From Flavobacterium sp. KACC 22763 (GTDB lineage: Bacteria; Bacteroidota; Bacteroidia; Flavobacteriales; Flavobacteriaceae), in contig NZ_CP117879.1 of NCBI RefSeq assembly GCF_028736155.1, positions 4,464,001-4,528,000 on the forward strand: 64,000 nucleotides of DNA, given 5' to 3'. This document shows, one piece after another, positions 36,221-43,306 of the stretch (the first letter of the stretch is position 1; every line of letters begins with the position of its first letter). Under the pieces are notes generated by a model, which made no database searches, was not told where the DNA came from, and worked only from the letters and a program-made list of their open reading frames with translations. Position numbers and translations under genes: made by a program.

Positions 36221-36784
36221 TTAGATAATTTCATCGTGAAGTTGAAAAAAACCGCGCATCGATTCGAGCGCTTTACTCATTTGGTTCCGGACCGTGTTTA
36301 TCGAGATTCCGAGTTCCTCGCTTATTTCTTCGTAGCTCATTCCTTTTTTTCGCGACATTTTAAAAATCTGCCGTCGTTTGGGCGGGAGCTGTTTTATTGC
36401 TTGCTTTTGGAGTTTTTTGCAATCGGCTTCCCGAACAGCATAATCTCCGTATTCATGCGTTTTCTGACTTTCGTAGAAAACGGCTTCTTTCAATAAAATT
36501 TCATTCGCAGCCTTATTCAAAACATTAAAAGCCTGATTTCTTGCAATAGTAAAAATGTAGGCTTTAAAAGATTGTTCTACATCCAAACTTTCACGGTTGA
36601 GCCAAACTTTCAAAAAAACATCCTGCACATTTTCCTCCGCCGCTTCTTTTGATTTTAGAAGACTAATACTGTATCCATAAATATCTTGGCGGTATAAATC
36701 AAAAAGTTGGCGAAAGGCTTTTTCGTTTCCTTTTTTGAGTTCACTTACCAATAATTTTTCACTATGGTTGGCAGCTTCTAACAA
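36221..36784 (-). CDS. ECF RNA polymerase sigma-70 factor
   Basis: A 187-residue extracytoplasmic-function sigma factor of the Bacteroidota FecI-like type. Region 2 (about 20-90) includes FRQLFDLYRQDIYGY, ENVQDVFLKVW and FKAYIFTIARNQAFNVL; region 4 (about 125-180) contains LPPKRRQIFKMSRKKG and the helix-turn-helix SYEEISEELGISINTVRNQM. It would direct polymerase to the sus genes once released by FecR. It has its own -7 element and its own terminator. Confidence 0.93.
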   Translation of the reverse strand: MLEAANHSEKLLVSELKKGNEKAFRQLFDLYRQDIYGYSISLLKSKEAAEENVQDVFLKVWLNRESLDVEQSFKAYIFTIARNQAFNVLNKAANEILLKEAVFYESQKTHEYGDYAVREADCKKLQKQAIKQLPPKRRQIFKMSRKKGMSYEEISEELGISINTVRNQMSKALESMRGFFQLHDEII

Positions 36785-37168
36785 TTTAAATTGCGTTTAT
36801 GTAATTCCAATGGTATTAAACGATCAAAATCCGAGGTCTGATATCTGACTTCGTCGCAAATATATAAAAATATTATTCGTAATAAATTATATGTAAAAAA
36901 ACTTAATTCGTATTTTTTGTTAGTTTTTTATATAAAAGTTACAAAACGCAATGCGAAGTGGCATTTTACAAGTAAGTGTCATATTGACGCTTTTTCGAAA
37001 TAATATTTATTTGAGAATTTGTCTTTTGAGAATATTCTTATTTACTAAAAATGTAATTATGCTGATACAGCCTTTTATTCAAAAAAAAACCTTTCATCTT
37101 TCATTAAAAAGACAAAAGGATTTTGTGTTATAAAGAGGAATCAAAGCGATTCTTTAAATCTTATTCTA
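36785..37168. other. Intergenic region upstream of the sigma gene
   Basis: The 384-base AT-rich region contains the sigma gene -7 element (36864-36857). The rest, including a 60-codon open frame from 36951, shows no coding or structural signal that I can support. Confidence 0.55.
36857..36864 (-). promoter_or_regulatory. -7 promoter element of the ECF sigma gene
   Basis: The minus strand reads TATATTTG, an exact TAnnTTTG match, giving a leader of roughly 65 bases. This suggests that the sigma gene itself is read by the housekeeping sigma factor. Confidence 0.55.
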
Positions 37169-37825
37169 TTAGTTTTTCAAGTCCTTAATTACTTTAAAAG
37201 CCACATCAACTTGATCTTCTCCAACTAAAATCGTAAATTCATTTGAAGTTGAAATTACCTCGTTGATGATGATTCCTTCCCAAGCCAAACGCTGGAAAAT
37301 GAAGTAGTAAATACCAGGAACAACAATGTTTTCTTTTGGCAATTTTACAGTAATAGAAGCTAAATTATCCAATTTCTGGATTAATTTTTCTCTCATGAAG
37401 TGCTTCTCAACTAAGTGATTTACACTGCTGCTCACTACGATATTAGTTTCGTTTACTCCACGAGATGAGGTATAAAAAATATCAGATAAAGCATTAATAT
37501 CGGAGATTAAATCTGCTTGTTTGTTTAAGACAGTTTCAGATGCTGCGAAAGTGTAATCTGTAAGTTCAGAACGAACCGTGATTTCACCAATATTTTTAAT
37601 TACTTTATTGATTTTGTGGTTTAATTTAAAATCTAGTTCTTCCGTCAGTCGTTTTAAAGACATTACTACAGCGCCTTGTTTTACTTCTTTTCCAAACTCA
37701 CTTTCTAATTCGGTCATGATATTTCGCGAAAGTGATGTTAGGTTAATAATTCCGAGTGACAGGGCATTTAATAAAAATGGTTTTGTTTTAATGTAGTTTT
37801 CTACAATAGAAGAAACAGTTTTCAT
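37169..37825 (-). CDS. ACT-like regulatory domain protein
   Basis: A 218-residue cytosolic protein without kinase or other catalytic motifs. The N-terminal third (VENYIKTKPFLLNALSLGIINLTSLSRNI) looks helical and winged-helix-like, and the C-terminal half (about 100-218) contains two ACT-like segments, ITVRSELTDYTFA and ITVKLPKENIVVPGIYYFIF, the latter typical of aspartokinase regulatory ends. Bacteroidota proteins of this kind are often labelled aspartate kinase by similarity to that domain only. The function is unknown; amino acid sensing is a guess. The leader contains a 14-base A-run on the coding strand just before the start. Confidence 0.65.
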   Translation of the reverse strand: MKTVSSIVENYIKTKPFLLNALSLGIINLTSLSRNIMTELESEFGKEVKQGAVVMSLKRLTEELDFKLNHKINKVIKNIGEITVRSELTDYTFAASETVLNKQADLISDINALSDIFYTSSRGVNETNIVVSSSVNHLVEKHFMREKLIQKLDNLASITVKLPKENIVVPGIYYFIFQRLAWEGIIINEVISTSNEFTILVGEDQVDVAFKVIKDLKN

Positions 37826-37830
37826 AATTC

Positions 37831-37844
37831 TTTTTTTTTTTTTT
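37831..37844. repeat. 14-base homopolymer tract in the leader of the ACT-like gene
   Basis: A run of 14 T on the plus strand (A on the coding strand) ends 6 bases before the ATG at 37825. It lies inside the leader predicted from the -7 element at 37905-37898, so length changes could alter translation. Confidence 0.8.
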
Positions 37845-37897
37845 GGTAACAGTTGAGTTGGTTTGTTAATTTAACATTGCGATGTTATAATTCTTTG

Positions 37898-37905
37898 CAA
37901 ATATA
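37898..37905 (-). promoter_or_regulatory. -7 promoter element of the ACT-like gene
   Basis: The minus strand reads TATATTTG followed by CAAAGAATTATAAC. It matches TAnnTTTG and lies about 73 bases upstream of the start codon. Confidence 0.55.
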
Positions 37906-37949
37906 AATAAAAAAACAAATTGTTACAATTATAACAATAAAAAATTATG

Positions 37950-38321
37950 TTAAAAGTGATAAAAAGCGTCGGTAAGATGTTCAATTGCAAATGATTCCCC
38001 ATTTTTATGGACCGCAACGATGTCAAAACGAATTTCTAAATCTTCTTGAAAATCCTTTTCCCTATCGTTTATGTAGGCATTTACTGCTTTAATGAGTAAT
38101 TGAATCTTTTTTTGCTTGACAAAATCTTGCGGAGAACCAAAATCTAAACTCGAACGAGTTTTAACTTCAACAATTGCCAAAACATTATCTTTTTGTGCAA
38201 TTATATCTATTTCTGCCTTTTGGATGACAAAGTTTCTTTCAAGAATTGAATATCCATTTTCTTCAAGATGTGCAGCGGCGAGATCTTCGCCTAGTTTTCC
38301 TAAATCGTTATGCTCTGCCAT
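37950..38321 (-). CDS. YraN family (UPF0102) endonuclease-like protein
   Basis: A 123-residue protein with the conserved YraN pattern: GKLGEDLAAAHLEENGYSILERN, then KAEIDIIAQKDNVLAIVEVKTRSS, which is the restriction-endonuclease-like core (Asp in EIDIIA, EVK motif), then FGSPQDFVKQKKIQLL. Length is typical. The family has a PD-(D/E)xK-like fold related to Holliday-junction resolvases, but its cellular role is not firmly established. It reads alone; the downstream side toward 37905 has no clear terminator. Confidence 0.92.
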   Translation of the reverse strand: MAEHNDLGKLGEDLAAAHLEENGYSILERNFVIQKAEIDIIAQKDNVLAIVEVKTRSSLDFGSPQDFVKQKKIQLLIKAVNAYINDREKDFQEDLEIRFDIVAVHKNGESFAIEHLTDAFYHF

Positions 38322-38336
38322 GAGGTTTGTTTTTTT

Positions 38337-38357
38337 GTTTCAAGTTTCAGGTTTCAG
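38337..38357. repeat. Tandem heptamers GTTTCA(A/G)
   Basis: Three head-to-tail copies, GTTTCAA GTTTCAG GTTTCAG, lie upstream of yraN. The same heptamer recurs in the nuoF-nuoG spacer near 59361. Confidence 0.75.
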
Positions 38358-38395
38358 GTTGTTGAAAACTGAATAATAGTTTTAAGTTTTTTGCA

Positions 38396-38451
38396 CGCAA
38401 AGACGCGAAGTCGCAAAGTTTTAATATTCTTTGTGGCTTCGCGTCTTTGCG
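38396..38451. repeat. Inverted repeat, CGCAAAGACGCGAAG family
   Basis: Arms of 23 bases at 38396-38418 and 38429-38451 (CGCAAAGACGCGAAG and CTTCGCGTCTTTGCG ends) match with about one mismatch and a 10-base loop. It lies downstream of the LD-carboxypeptidase gene and could serve as its terminator. Confidence 0.8.
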
Positions 38452-38501
38452 AGATTTTTATGTGGTATTTTTGAGTTTCCTTAAAAAGGAGTAGACTGAT
38501 A

Positions 38502-39506
38502 CTATTTTTTAAAAGTAACCGTACTTCCAGAAGCAGTGACTTCTATAGAAACGGTATTTCCCATAATCAAAGCTCTATTGTCTCTAATATGTCCAGCTGG
38601 GAAATTGAAAATGACTGGAATATTGTATTTTTTTGTTACGTCATCAATAATCTCTAATGCATTTTTACCCCAAGGCACTTCATTGTCTTTCATGCTTGTC
38701 ATTCCGCCAATGATAATTCCTTTTAGATTTTCGATGCAACCGTTACGTCTTAGATTCATCATCATACGGTCGATATGATATAAGTATTCATCTAAATCTT
38801 CTATAAATAAAATTTTATCCTTGCAGTCAATTGCAGATGGAGATCCTAATAAACTATATAAAATAGACAAGTTACCTCCAACCAATTCTCCCGTTGCACT
38901 TCCCAAACGATTCATCGGACTTGGGCTGATAGAGTAGGAAATAGGTTCGTTAAACAAAGCAGCTTTTAATGAACTTACCGCATCTGGAGTTGCTCTAGGA
39001 ACAGTTACCGGCATAATACCATGAATAGATTTATAGCCCATCGTATTCAAATGATTATGAAGAACGGTTACGTCACTAAAACCAATTACCCATTTCGGAT
39101 GCTGTTTGAATTTGGTAAAATCCAATAAATCTAACATTCTAACAGTGCCATATCCGCCGCGAACGCACCAAATCGCTTTAATATTTGGATTGTCCATCTG
39201 TTTCTGAAAATCGGCAGCTCTCTGTTCATCTGTTCCTGCCAATTGATTATAATCTAAACCAATTGTTGACCCGATTACGGCTTCTAAGCCCCAACTGTGC
39301 AATAAATCTATTGTTGGTTTTAAGTTATCGTCGATGTTTTTTCTTGCTGTTGCCAAAAGTGCCACAGTATCTCCTTTTTGTAAATAAGGCGGTGTTATCA
39401 TGTTTTGTTGAGATTGACAGTTGAATGATTGTAAAGCAAAAATAAGAAATGCGAGTTTACAAAAGACAAAGTGTCTCTTTATATAGTGAAAGCAGTTTTT
39501 ATTCAT
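38502..39506 (-). CDS. LD-carboxypeptidase (peptidase family S66)
   Basis: A 334-residue exported peptidase that trims the terminal D-alanine from murein tetrapeptides (LdcA-like) or acts on related peptides. The S66 triad is visible: Ser144 in IGFSDVT, Glu236 in LFIEDLDE and His306 in PAGHIRDN, together with VRGGYGTVR. The N-terminus is hydrophobic (FVFCKLAFLIFALQS) and may be a signal peptide; the nearby Cys30 has a poor lipobox. The product is probably periplasmic, unlike cytosolic LdcA of enterics. It follows the beta-lactamase-fold gene by 48 bases with no promoter in between, so the two are likely co-transcribed. Confidence 0.9.
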   Translation of the reverse strand: MNKNCFHYIKRHFVFCKLAFLIFALQSFNCQSQQNMITPPYLQKGDTVALLATARKNIDDNLKPTIDLLHSWGLEAVIGSTIGLDYNQLAGTDEQRAADFQKQMDNPNIKAIWCVRGGYGTVRMLDLLDFTKFKQHPKWVIGFSDVTVLHNHLNTMGYKSIHGIMPVTVPRATPDAVSSLKAALFNEPISYSISPSPMNRLGSATGELVGGNLSILYSLLGSPSAIDCKDKILFIEDLDEYLYHIDRMMMNLRRNGCIENLKGIIIGGMTSMKDNEVPWGKNALEIIDDVTKKYNIPVIFNFPAGHIRDNRALIMGNTVSIEVTASGSTVTFKK

Positions 39507-39554
39507 TTTTTTCTTTTGCTTAAAATTATAAATTAATTTTTAAGGTTTAATAAT

Positions 39555-40628
39555 TTAACCTCCATATTGTTTTTGCAATTCGGCAAGAAGCAACATTAAG
39601 CCTTTGTCAGCTTCTTCAGATTGCACATTCGCAAATATTATAAAAGCCTTATCGATATCTTTGCAAATATACACTTTGGTTAAAAATGTTCCTGGATTTC
39701 CATAGTGAAAAGAATATTTTAGGCCCGATTTTTCATTTGTTTCAGAATACCATCCAATAGAAAATTCAGGAAACCCAAAATGCATTTTGTTAAATTCTTC
39801 TTCAGACAATACTTTTGATTTTCCTAACAAACCTTGTAATTGCATCTGCGTGAATTTGCAAAAATCAGGAAGATTTACATTGATATTTCCTGCTGATGAA
39901 AGCCAATTTAGTTTATAATTTACAAACGGTTTTTCAGACTTCAAATTTTCATCATGTCCCCACGGTTGGTTTATATCAGTAACATTTGGTTGCCCAAAAC
40001 CGAAGTTAATACTTAGCTTTTTACCCAATTCTTGCACTAAAGCTTCATAGCTTTTTCCAGTTGCTTTTTCGAGCATTAAACCTGCGGCAACAAAACTTGG
40101 ATTTGAGAAATAGATTTCTTGTTTTTCAGGAATTGTATTTTGCTGAAAAAACCATGCAATAAATTGATAACGTTGTTCTTGGCTATTTCCTTGTATTTCT
40201 TTTTGCGCTGGAGTTTCATTTCCATAAGACCAAGTTGGAATTGGGGCTCGAAATGTCAAGAAATCTTGCAAGGTTACATTGTAAATTTCTGGATTACTTG
40301 CTGCTTTTAATTCAGGATATAAATCAAAAAATTTAGTATTCCATTCTATTTTTCCTTCTTTAACTAGCGTCGCTGCTATATAGCTTGTGATCGTTTTTGT
40401 GATGGATCCTAAACGAAATATATCATTAATTTTTGCTTTATGAGAAGATTTGTAACGTTGAAATCCTAAAGCCTCAATTTCATGTATAGAATCTGATGAA
40501 ACTACGGCATAAGCCAATTCTGGAATTTTATATTGTTTTCTGATTTCCTCTGCTTTGAAACCGTTTTTTTGCCCATAAATTGTATTTAGAAAGGTTAAGA
40601 AAAAAGTAAAAAACAGTATTTTTTTCAT
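39555..40628 (-). CDS. Serine hydrolase of the beta-lactamase class C fold
   Basis: A 357-residue exported protein (signal peptide MKKILFFTFFLTFLNTIYGQ) of the beta-lactamase/D-Ala-D-Ala-carboxypeptidase/esterase superfamily. The nucleophile motif SxxK is Ser75-Ile-Thr-Lys78 (LGSITKTIT). A YxN-like element lies in IYFSNPSFVAAGLMLE, and HYGNPGTF stands where KTG/HxG is expected. It could act on murein peptides, beta-lactams or esters; sequence alone cannot tell. Co-transcription with an LD-carboxypeptidase gene makes cell wall peptides a reasonable guess. Confidence 0.85.
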   Translation of the reverse strand: MKKILFFTFFLTFLNTIYGQKNGFKAEEIRKQYKIPELAYAVVSSDSIHEIEALGFQRYKSSHKAKINDIFRLGSITKTITSYIAATLVKEGKIEWNTKFFDLYPELKAASNPEIYNVTLQDFLTFRAPIPTWSYGNETPAQKEIQGNSQEQRYQFIAWFFQQNTIPEKQEIYFSNPSFVAAGLMLEKATGKSYEALVQELGKKLSINFGFGQPNVTDINQPWGHDENLKSEKPFVNYKLNWLSSAGNINVNLPDFCKFTQMQLQGLLGKSKVLSEEEFNKMHFGFPEFSIGWYSETNEKSGLKYSFHYGNPGTFLTKVYICKDIDKAFIIFANVQSEEADKGLMLLLAELQKQYGG

Positions 40629-40678
40629 GTTATAAATGATCAGATTTTTTGAGCAAGGTACAAGACTTTTGTTAGAAA

Positions 40679-40686
40679 CAAATGTA
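40679..40686 (-). promoter_or_regulatory. -7 promoter element of the beta-lactamase-fold gene
   Basis: The minus strand reads TACATTTG (TAnnTTTG), about 50 bases upstream of the start at 40628. Confidence 0.5.
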
Positions 40687-40730
40687 ATATTTTGAATTTT
40701 TATTTAAGTAAAAATCTTACATTTTTTAAG

Positions 40731-40738
40731 TAGATTTG
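40731..40738 (+). promoter_or_regulatory. -7 promoter element of the endonuclease/phosphatase gene
   Basis: TAGATTTG fits TAnnTTTG and ends 19 bases before the ATG at 40758. Confidence 0.55.
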
Positions 40739-40757
40739 TCTTTTTAAAATCTTATAT

Positions 40758-41852
40758 ATGCCTTTAAAATTTAAATTTTTTCTGCTTTTTCTTTTTGGAA
40801 CGTCAGTCCTTCTTAGCCAATCTAAAAAATATAAAATACATACAGTTGCTTTTTACAATTTTGAAAACCTTTATGATACTGTAGATGATGCGTTTACAAA
40901 TGATGATGAATGGACGCCAAATGGAGCGCAGTATTGGACATTAGAAAAATATCAGCAGAAATTAAAAAATTTGGCAAGAGTGATAGCTGAAATTGGTACA
41001 CCGGAGAATTCAAACGCTCCAACTTTAATCGGAGCAGCAGAGGTCGAAAATCGTAACGTTTTAGAAGACTTAATCAAAGAACCAGCATTGCAAGCTTTAG
41101 ATTTAGGAATCATTCATTTTGATTCACCAGACAAACGTGGTATTGATGTGGCTTTGCTTTATCAGAAAAAATATTTTAGACCGACTTCTTATTCGAATAT
41201 TCCATTAATTATTTATAAAAAAGAAATTCTGCAAAAAGAAGAAACAGAGGTTTTAGACGATGAAATTGAAGTTAAAAAAGAAAATAAAAATCGTGTTTTT
41301 ACCAGAGATCAGCTTTTGGTTTCGGGATTTTTAGAAAATGAAGAAATACATATTATCGTAAATCACTGGCCATCTAGATCTGGTGGAGAAAAGGCAACAA
41401 CAATGTTTCGAGAAGCTGCAGGAAAATTGAACAGAAAAATTATCGATTCGTTACAGCAGATAAATCCACAGGCAAAAGTATTGACAATGGGAGATTTTAA
41501 TGACGGACCATTCAATAAAAGTATAAAAAATGGGCTACGAGCCAAAGGAGCAAAAGCTGAAGTTGCTGAATTTGATGTTTTTAATCCGTTTGAAGATCTT
41601 GCGAATAAAGGTTTAGGAACCATTGCGTATCGCGATTCTTGGAACATATTTGATCAAATTATCATGACAGCCTCTTTGGTTAAATCGGATTTTTCAACTT
41701 TTAATTTTTGGAAAGCAGGTATTTTCAATAAACCTTATCTTATTCAAAATTCTGGACAGTATAAAGGTTATCCTTTGCGCAATACATTGACTCAAGCTGG
41801 TTTTAGCGATCATCTTCCTGTTTATGTTTATTTGATAAAAGAGGTTTTGTAG
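40758..41852 (+). CDS. Endonuclease/exonuclease/phosphatase family protein
   Basis: A 364-residue exported protein of the DNase I-like fold. After a signal peptide (FFLLFLFGTSVLLSQ) come the fold markers: FYNFENLYD with the first metal-binding Asn/Glu, AAEVENRNVLEDL, VNHWPSRSGGE with the catalytic His, TMGDFNDGP and the C-terminal FSDHLPVYVYL with the second catalytic Asp-His. Such proteins are secreted nucleases or phosphodiesterases. The final Leu codon and TAG stop lie inside an inverted repeat (41847-41929), so the repeat may have set the present C-terminus. Confidence 0.88.
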   Translation: MPLKFKFFLLFLFGTSVLLSQSKKYKIHTVAFYNFENLYDTVDDAFTNDDEWTPNGAQYWTLEKYQQKLKNLARVIAEIGTPENSNAPTLIGAAEVENRNVLEDLIKEPALQALDLGIIHFDSPDKRGIDVALLYQKKYFRPTSYSNIPLIIYKKEILQKEETEVLDDEIEVKKENKNRVFTRDQLLVSGFLENEEIHIIVNHWPSRSGGEKATTMFREAAGKLNRKIIDSLQQINPQAKVLTMGDFNDGPFNKSIKNGLRAKGAKAEVAEFDVFNPFEDLANKGLGTIAYRDSWNIFDQIIMTASLVKSDFSTFNFWKAGIFNKPYLIQNSGQYKGYPLRNTLTQAGFSDHLPVYVYLIKEVL

Positions 41853-41929
41853 AGACGCACTGCAGTGCGTCTAACATTTTTCAGAAATTAAATTACAAAC
41901 CATAGACGCACTGCGGTGCGTCTCTACAA
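41847..41929. repeat. Inverted repeat pair AGACGCACTGC family, overlapping a stop codon
   Basis: Two 27-base arms (41847-41873 and 41903-41929) are reverse complements with one mismatch; each arm is itself palindromic around ACGCACTGCAGTGCGT. The left arm includes the last codon and TAG stop of the preceding gene. The pair may also act as a terminator. Confidence 0.9.
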
Positions 41930-41968
41930 TTTCATTATCTTAGCTTTTCATAAATTAGAATTAAAAAA

Positions 41969-42508
41969 ATGGCTATAGCAAAACCTTTCAACTTAACTAA
42001 ATGGATTGACGAAAATCGTCATTTACTTAAACCGCCTGTTGGAAATAAAAATCTCTACGTAGATTCTGGTGATTATATTGTAATGGTTGTGGCGGGACCT
42101 AATGCACGAAAAGATTATCATTATAACGAAACAGAAGAGCTTTTTTATCAGTTAGAAGGAAGTATAAAAGTGGTAATTCAGGAAGATGGACAGCGAAAAG
42201 AAATGGAATTAAATGCTGGAGATATGTATCTTCATCCTGCAAAAATGCCTCACTCTCCTGTTCGTTCAGAAGGTTCGATAGGTCTCGTTATAGAAAGAAA
42301 ACGTGCTGGACAAGGTTTTACAGATGGTTTGCTTTGGCACTGTGATAACTGTAACCATAAATTGTATGAAGTATATTTTGAGCTTCATAACATAGAGAAA
42401 GATTTTCTTCCACATTTTGAACATTTCTACAATTCGGAAGAATTAAGAACTTGCGATAATTGCGGAACTGTTATGGAAACTGATCCTAGGTTTGTGGCGA
42501 AGAAATGA
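41969..42508 (+). CDS. 3-hydroxyanthranilate 3,4-dioxygenase
   Basis: A 179-residue cupin dioxygenase that opens the ring of 3-hydroxyanthranilate in the kynurenine route to quinolinate and NAD (or in tryptophan breakdown). Iron ligands fit the family: DYHYNETEELFYQLEGS (His and Glu) and HPAKMPHSPVRS. The C-terminal rubredoxin-like metal site is complete, with CDNC at about 125 and CDNC at about 163. Length is typical of the bacterial enzyme. No other kynurenine gene is in the window. It ends in a strong terminator. Confidence 0.93.
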   Translation: MAIAKPFNLTKWIDENRHLLKPPVGNKNLYVDSGDYIVMVVAGPNARKDYHYNETEELFYQLEGSIKVVIQEDGQRKEMELNAGDMYLHPAKMPHSPVRSEGSIGLVIERKRAGQGFTDGLLWHCDNCNHKLYEVYFELHNIEKDFLPHFEHFYNSEELRTCDNCGTVMETDPRFVAKK

Positions 42509-42533
42509 AGAAATAATGTTAATTACATATAAA

Positions 42534-42572
42534 AAATAACCCAACAACTATTGTAAGCTTGTTGGGTTATTT
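42534..42572 (+). terminator. Terminator after the dioxygenase gene
   Basis: A perfect 14-bp inverted repeat (42534-42547 with 42559-42572; core AACCCAACAA) is followed by a T-run. Confidence 0.88.
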
Positions 42573-42610
42573 TTTTAACGCTAAAAAAGAAGATTGTATC
42601 ATTTTTGAAG

Positions 42611-42618
42611 TATATTTG
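42611..42618 (+). promoter_or_regulatory. -7 promoter element of the antitoxin gene
   Basis: TATATTTG (TAnnTTTG) lies 30 bases before the ATG at 42649, with a TTG at 42594-42596 as a closely spaced -33 candidate. A TGTATTACAAATA segment follows at the transcription start and could be an operator. Confidence 0.55.
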
Positions 42619-42648
42619 TATTACAAATAACTCATAAATATATCAAAA

Positions 42649-42960
42649 ATGATACAAGAAATAATTGCATATAAAAATATTGTCGATAATATTGAGAGTT
42701 TAATGAACAAATCACCCTTTAAAAAAAGCTATATTATTGAGCAAGTTGGTATTCCAAGTCCAACGTTCTATCGTAAGTTAAAGACTCAGACTTTTTCTGC
42801 CGATGAAATGCTTTCTATTGCTAAAATTCTTTCTCCAGAAGAAAACTTTAGATTAGAATTAAAAGAGGAAATCGAGCAGGGTAAACGTGATCTCGAAAAT
42901 GGAGATTTTATTACTCATGAAGAAATGCTGGCAGAATTAAGAAGTAAAAAACTTATATAG
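42649..42960 (+). CDS. Antitoxin-like HTH protein, convergent with a RelE/ParE toxin
   Basis: A 103-residue protein with a helix-turn-helix in the N-terminal half (about 28-46, YIIEQVGIPSPTFYRKL) and an acidic C-terminal tail (FITHEEMLAELRSKK) of the type that antitoxins use to wrap RelE/ParE toxins. It has its own promoter. The presumed toxin gene lies on the opposite strand, with only 2 bases between the two stop codons. In ordinary modules the antitoxin and toxin are consecutive on one strand. The function is inferred from the tail pattern and the neighbour. Confidence 0.78.
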   Translation: MIQEIIAYKNIVDNIESLMNKSPFKKSYIIEQVGIPSPTFYRKLKTQTFSADEMLSIAKILSPEENFRLELKEEIEQGKRDLENGDFITHEEMLAELRSKKLI

Positions 42961-42962
42961 AT

Positions 42963-43253
42963 TTACAAATCATAAGGATTTAAAGGTCGTTGGCGATTAT
43001 TCCAAAAAGCAATCAGTTTTATTTGATTTTCTTTTATTGCATAATATAAAGTAATATGTTTTGAGATTACTATTTCCCGGCATTCTAAATCATCCCTATA
43101 TTTTCCTATTTGAGGATTTTTTTCTAATAACTTATTTACTCTTAATACATCGAGAATAAATTTTTCTGCTATTAATGGTGACCAATATAATTCTAAATAA
43201 TTTCGAATAGAGTAAAAGTTATATTTTGCTTTTTTTGACCAAACAATTTCCAT
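42963..43253 (-). CDS. RelE/ParE superfamily toxin
   Basis: A 96-residue protein with the RelE/ParE layout: MEIVWSKKAKYNFYSIRNYL at the N-terminus (beta strand followed by two helices), KLLEKNPQIGKYRDDLECRE in the middle and a C-terminal strand IKLIAFWNNRQRP with the conserved Arg-x-Arg-Pro. It may poison gyrase (ParE) or cleave mRNA (RelE). It is on the strand opposite to its probable antitoxin and 53 bases downstream of the phosphodiesterase gene in the same direction, so it may be transcribed with that gene. Confidence 0.85.
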   Translation of the reverse strand: MEIVWSKKAKYNFYSIRNYLELYWSPLIAEKFILDVLRVNKLLEKNPQIGKYRDDLECREIVISKHITLYYAIKENQIKLIAFWNNRQRPLNPYDL

Positions 43254-43306
43254 TTAATATAATTTATCTGGCTAAAATATAAAAAATAACCTACAAATTG
43301 TATTTT

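Noticed and set aside
36951..37133. 60-codon open frame upstream of the sigma gene
   Set aside because: Very AT-rich, no promoter, no recognisable protein features.
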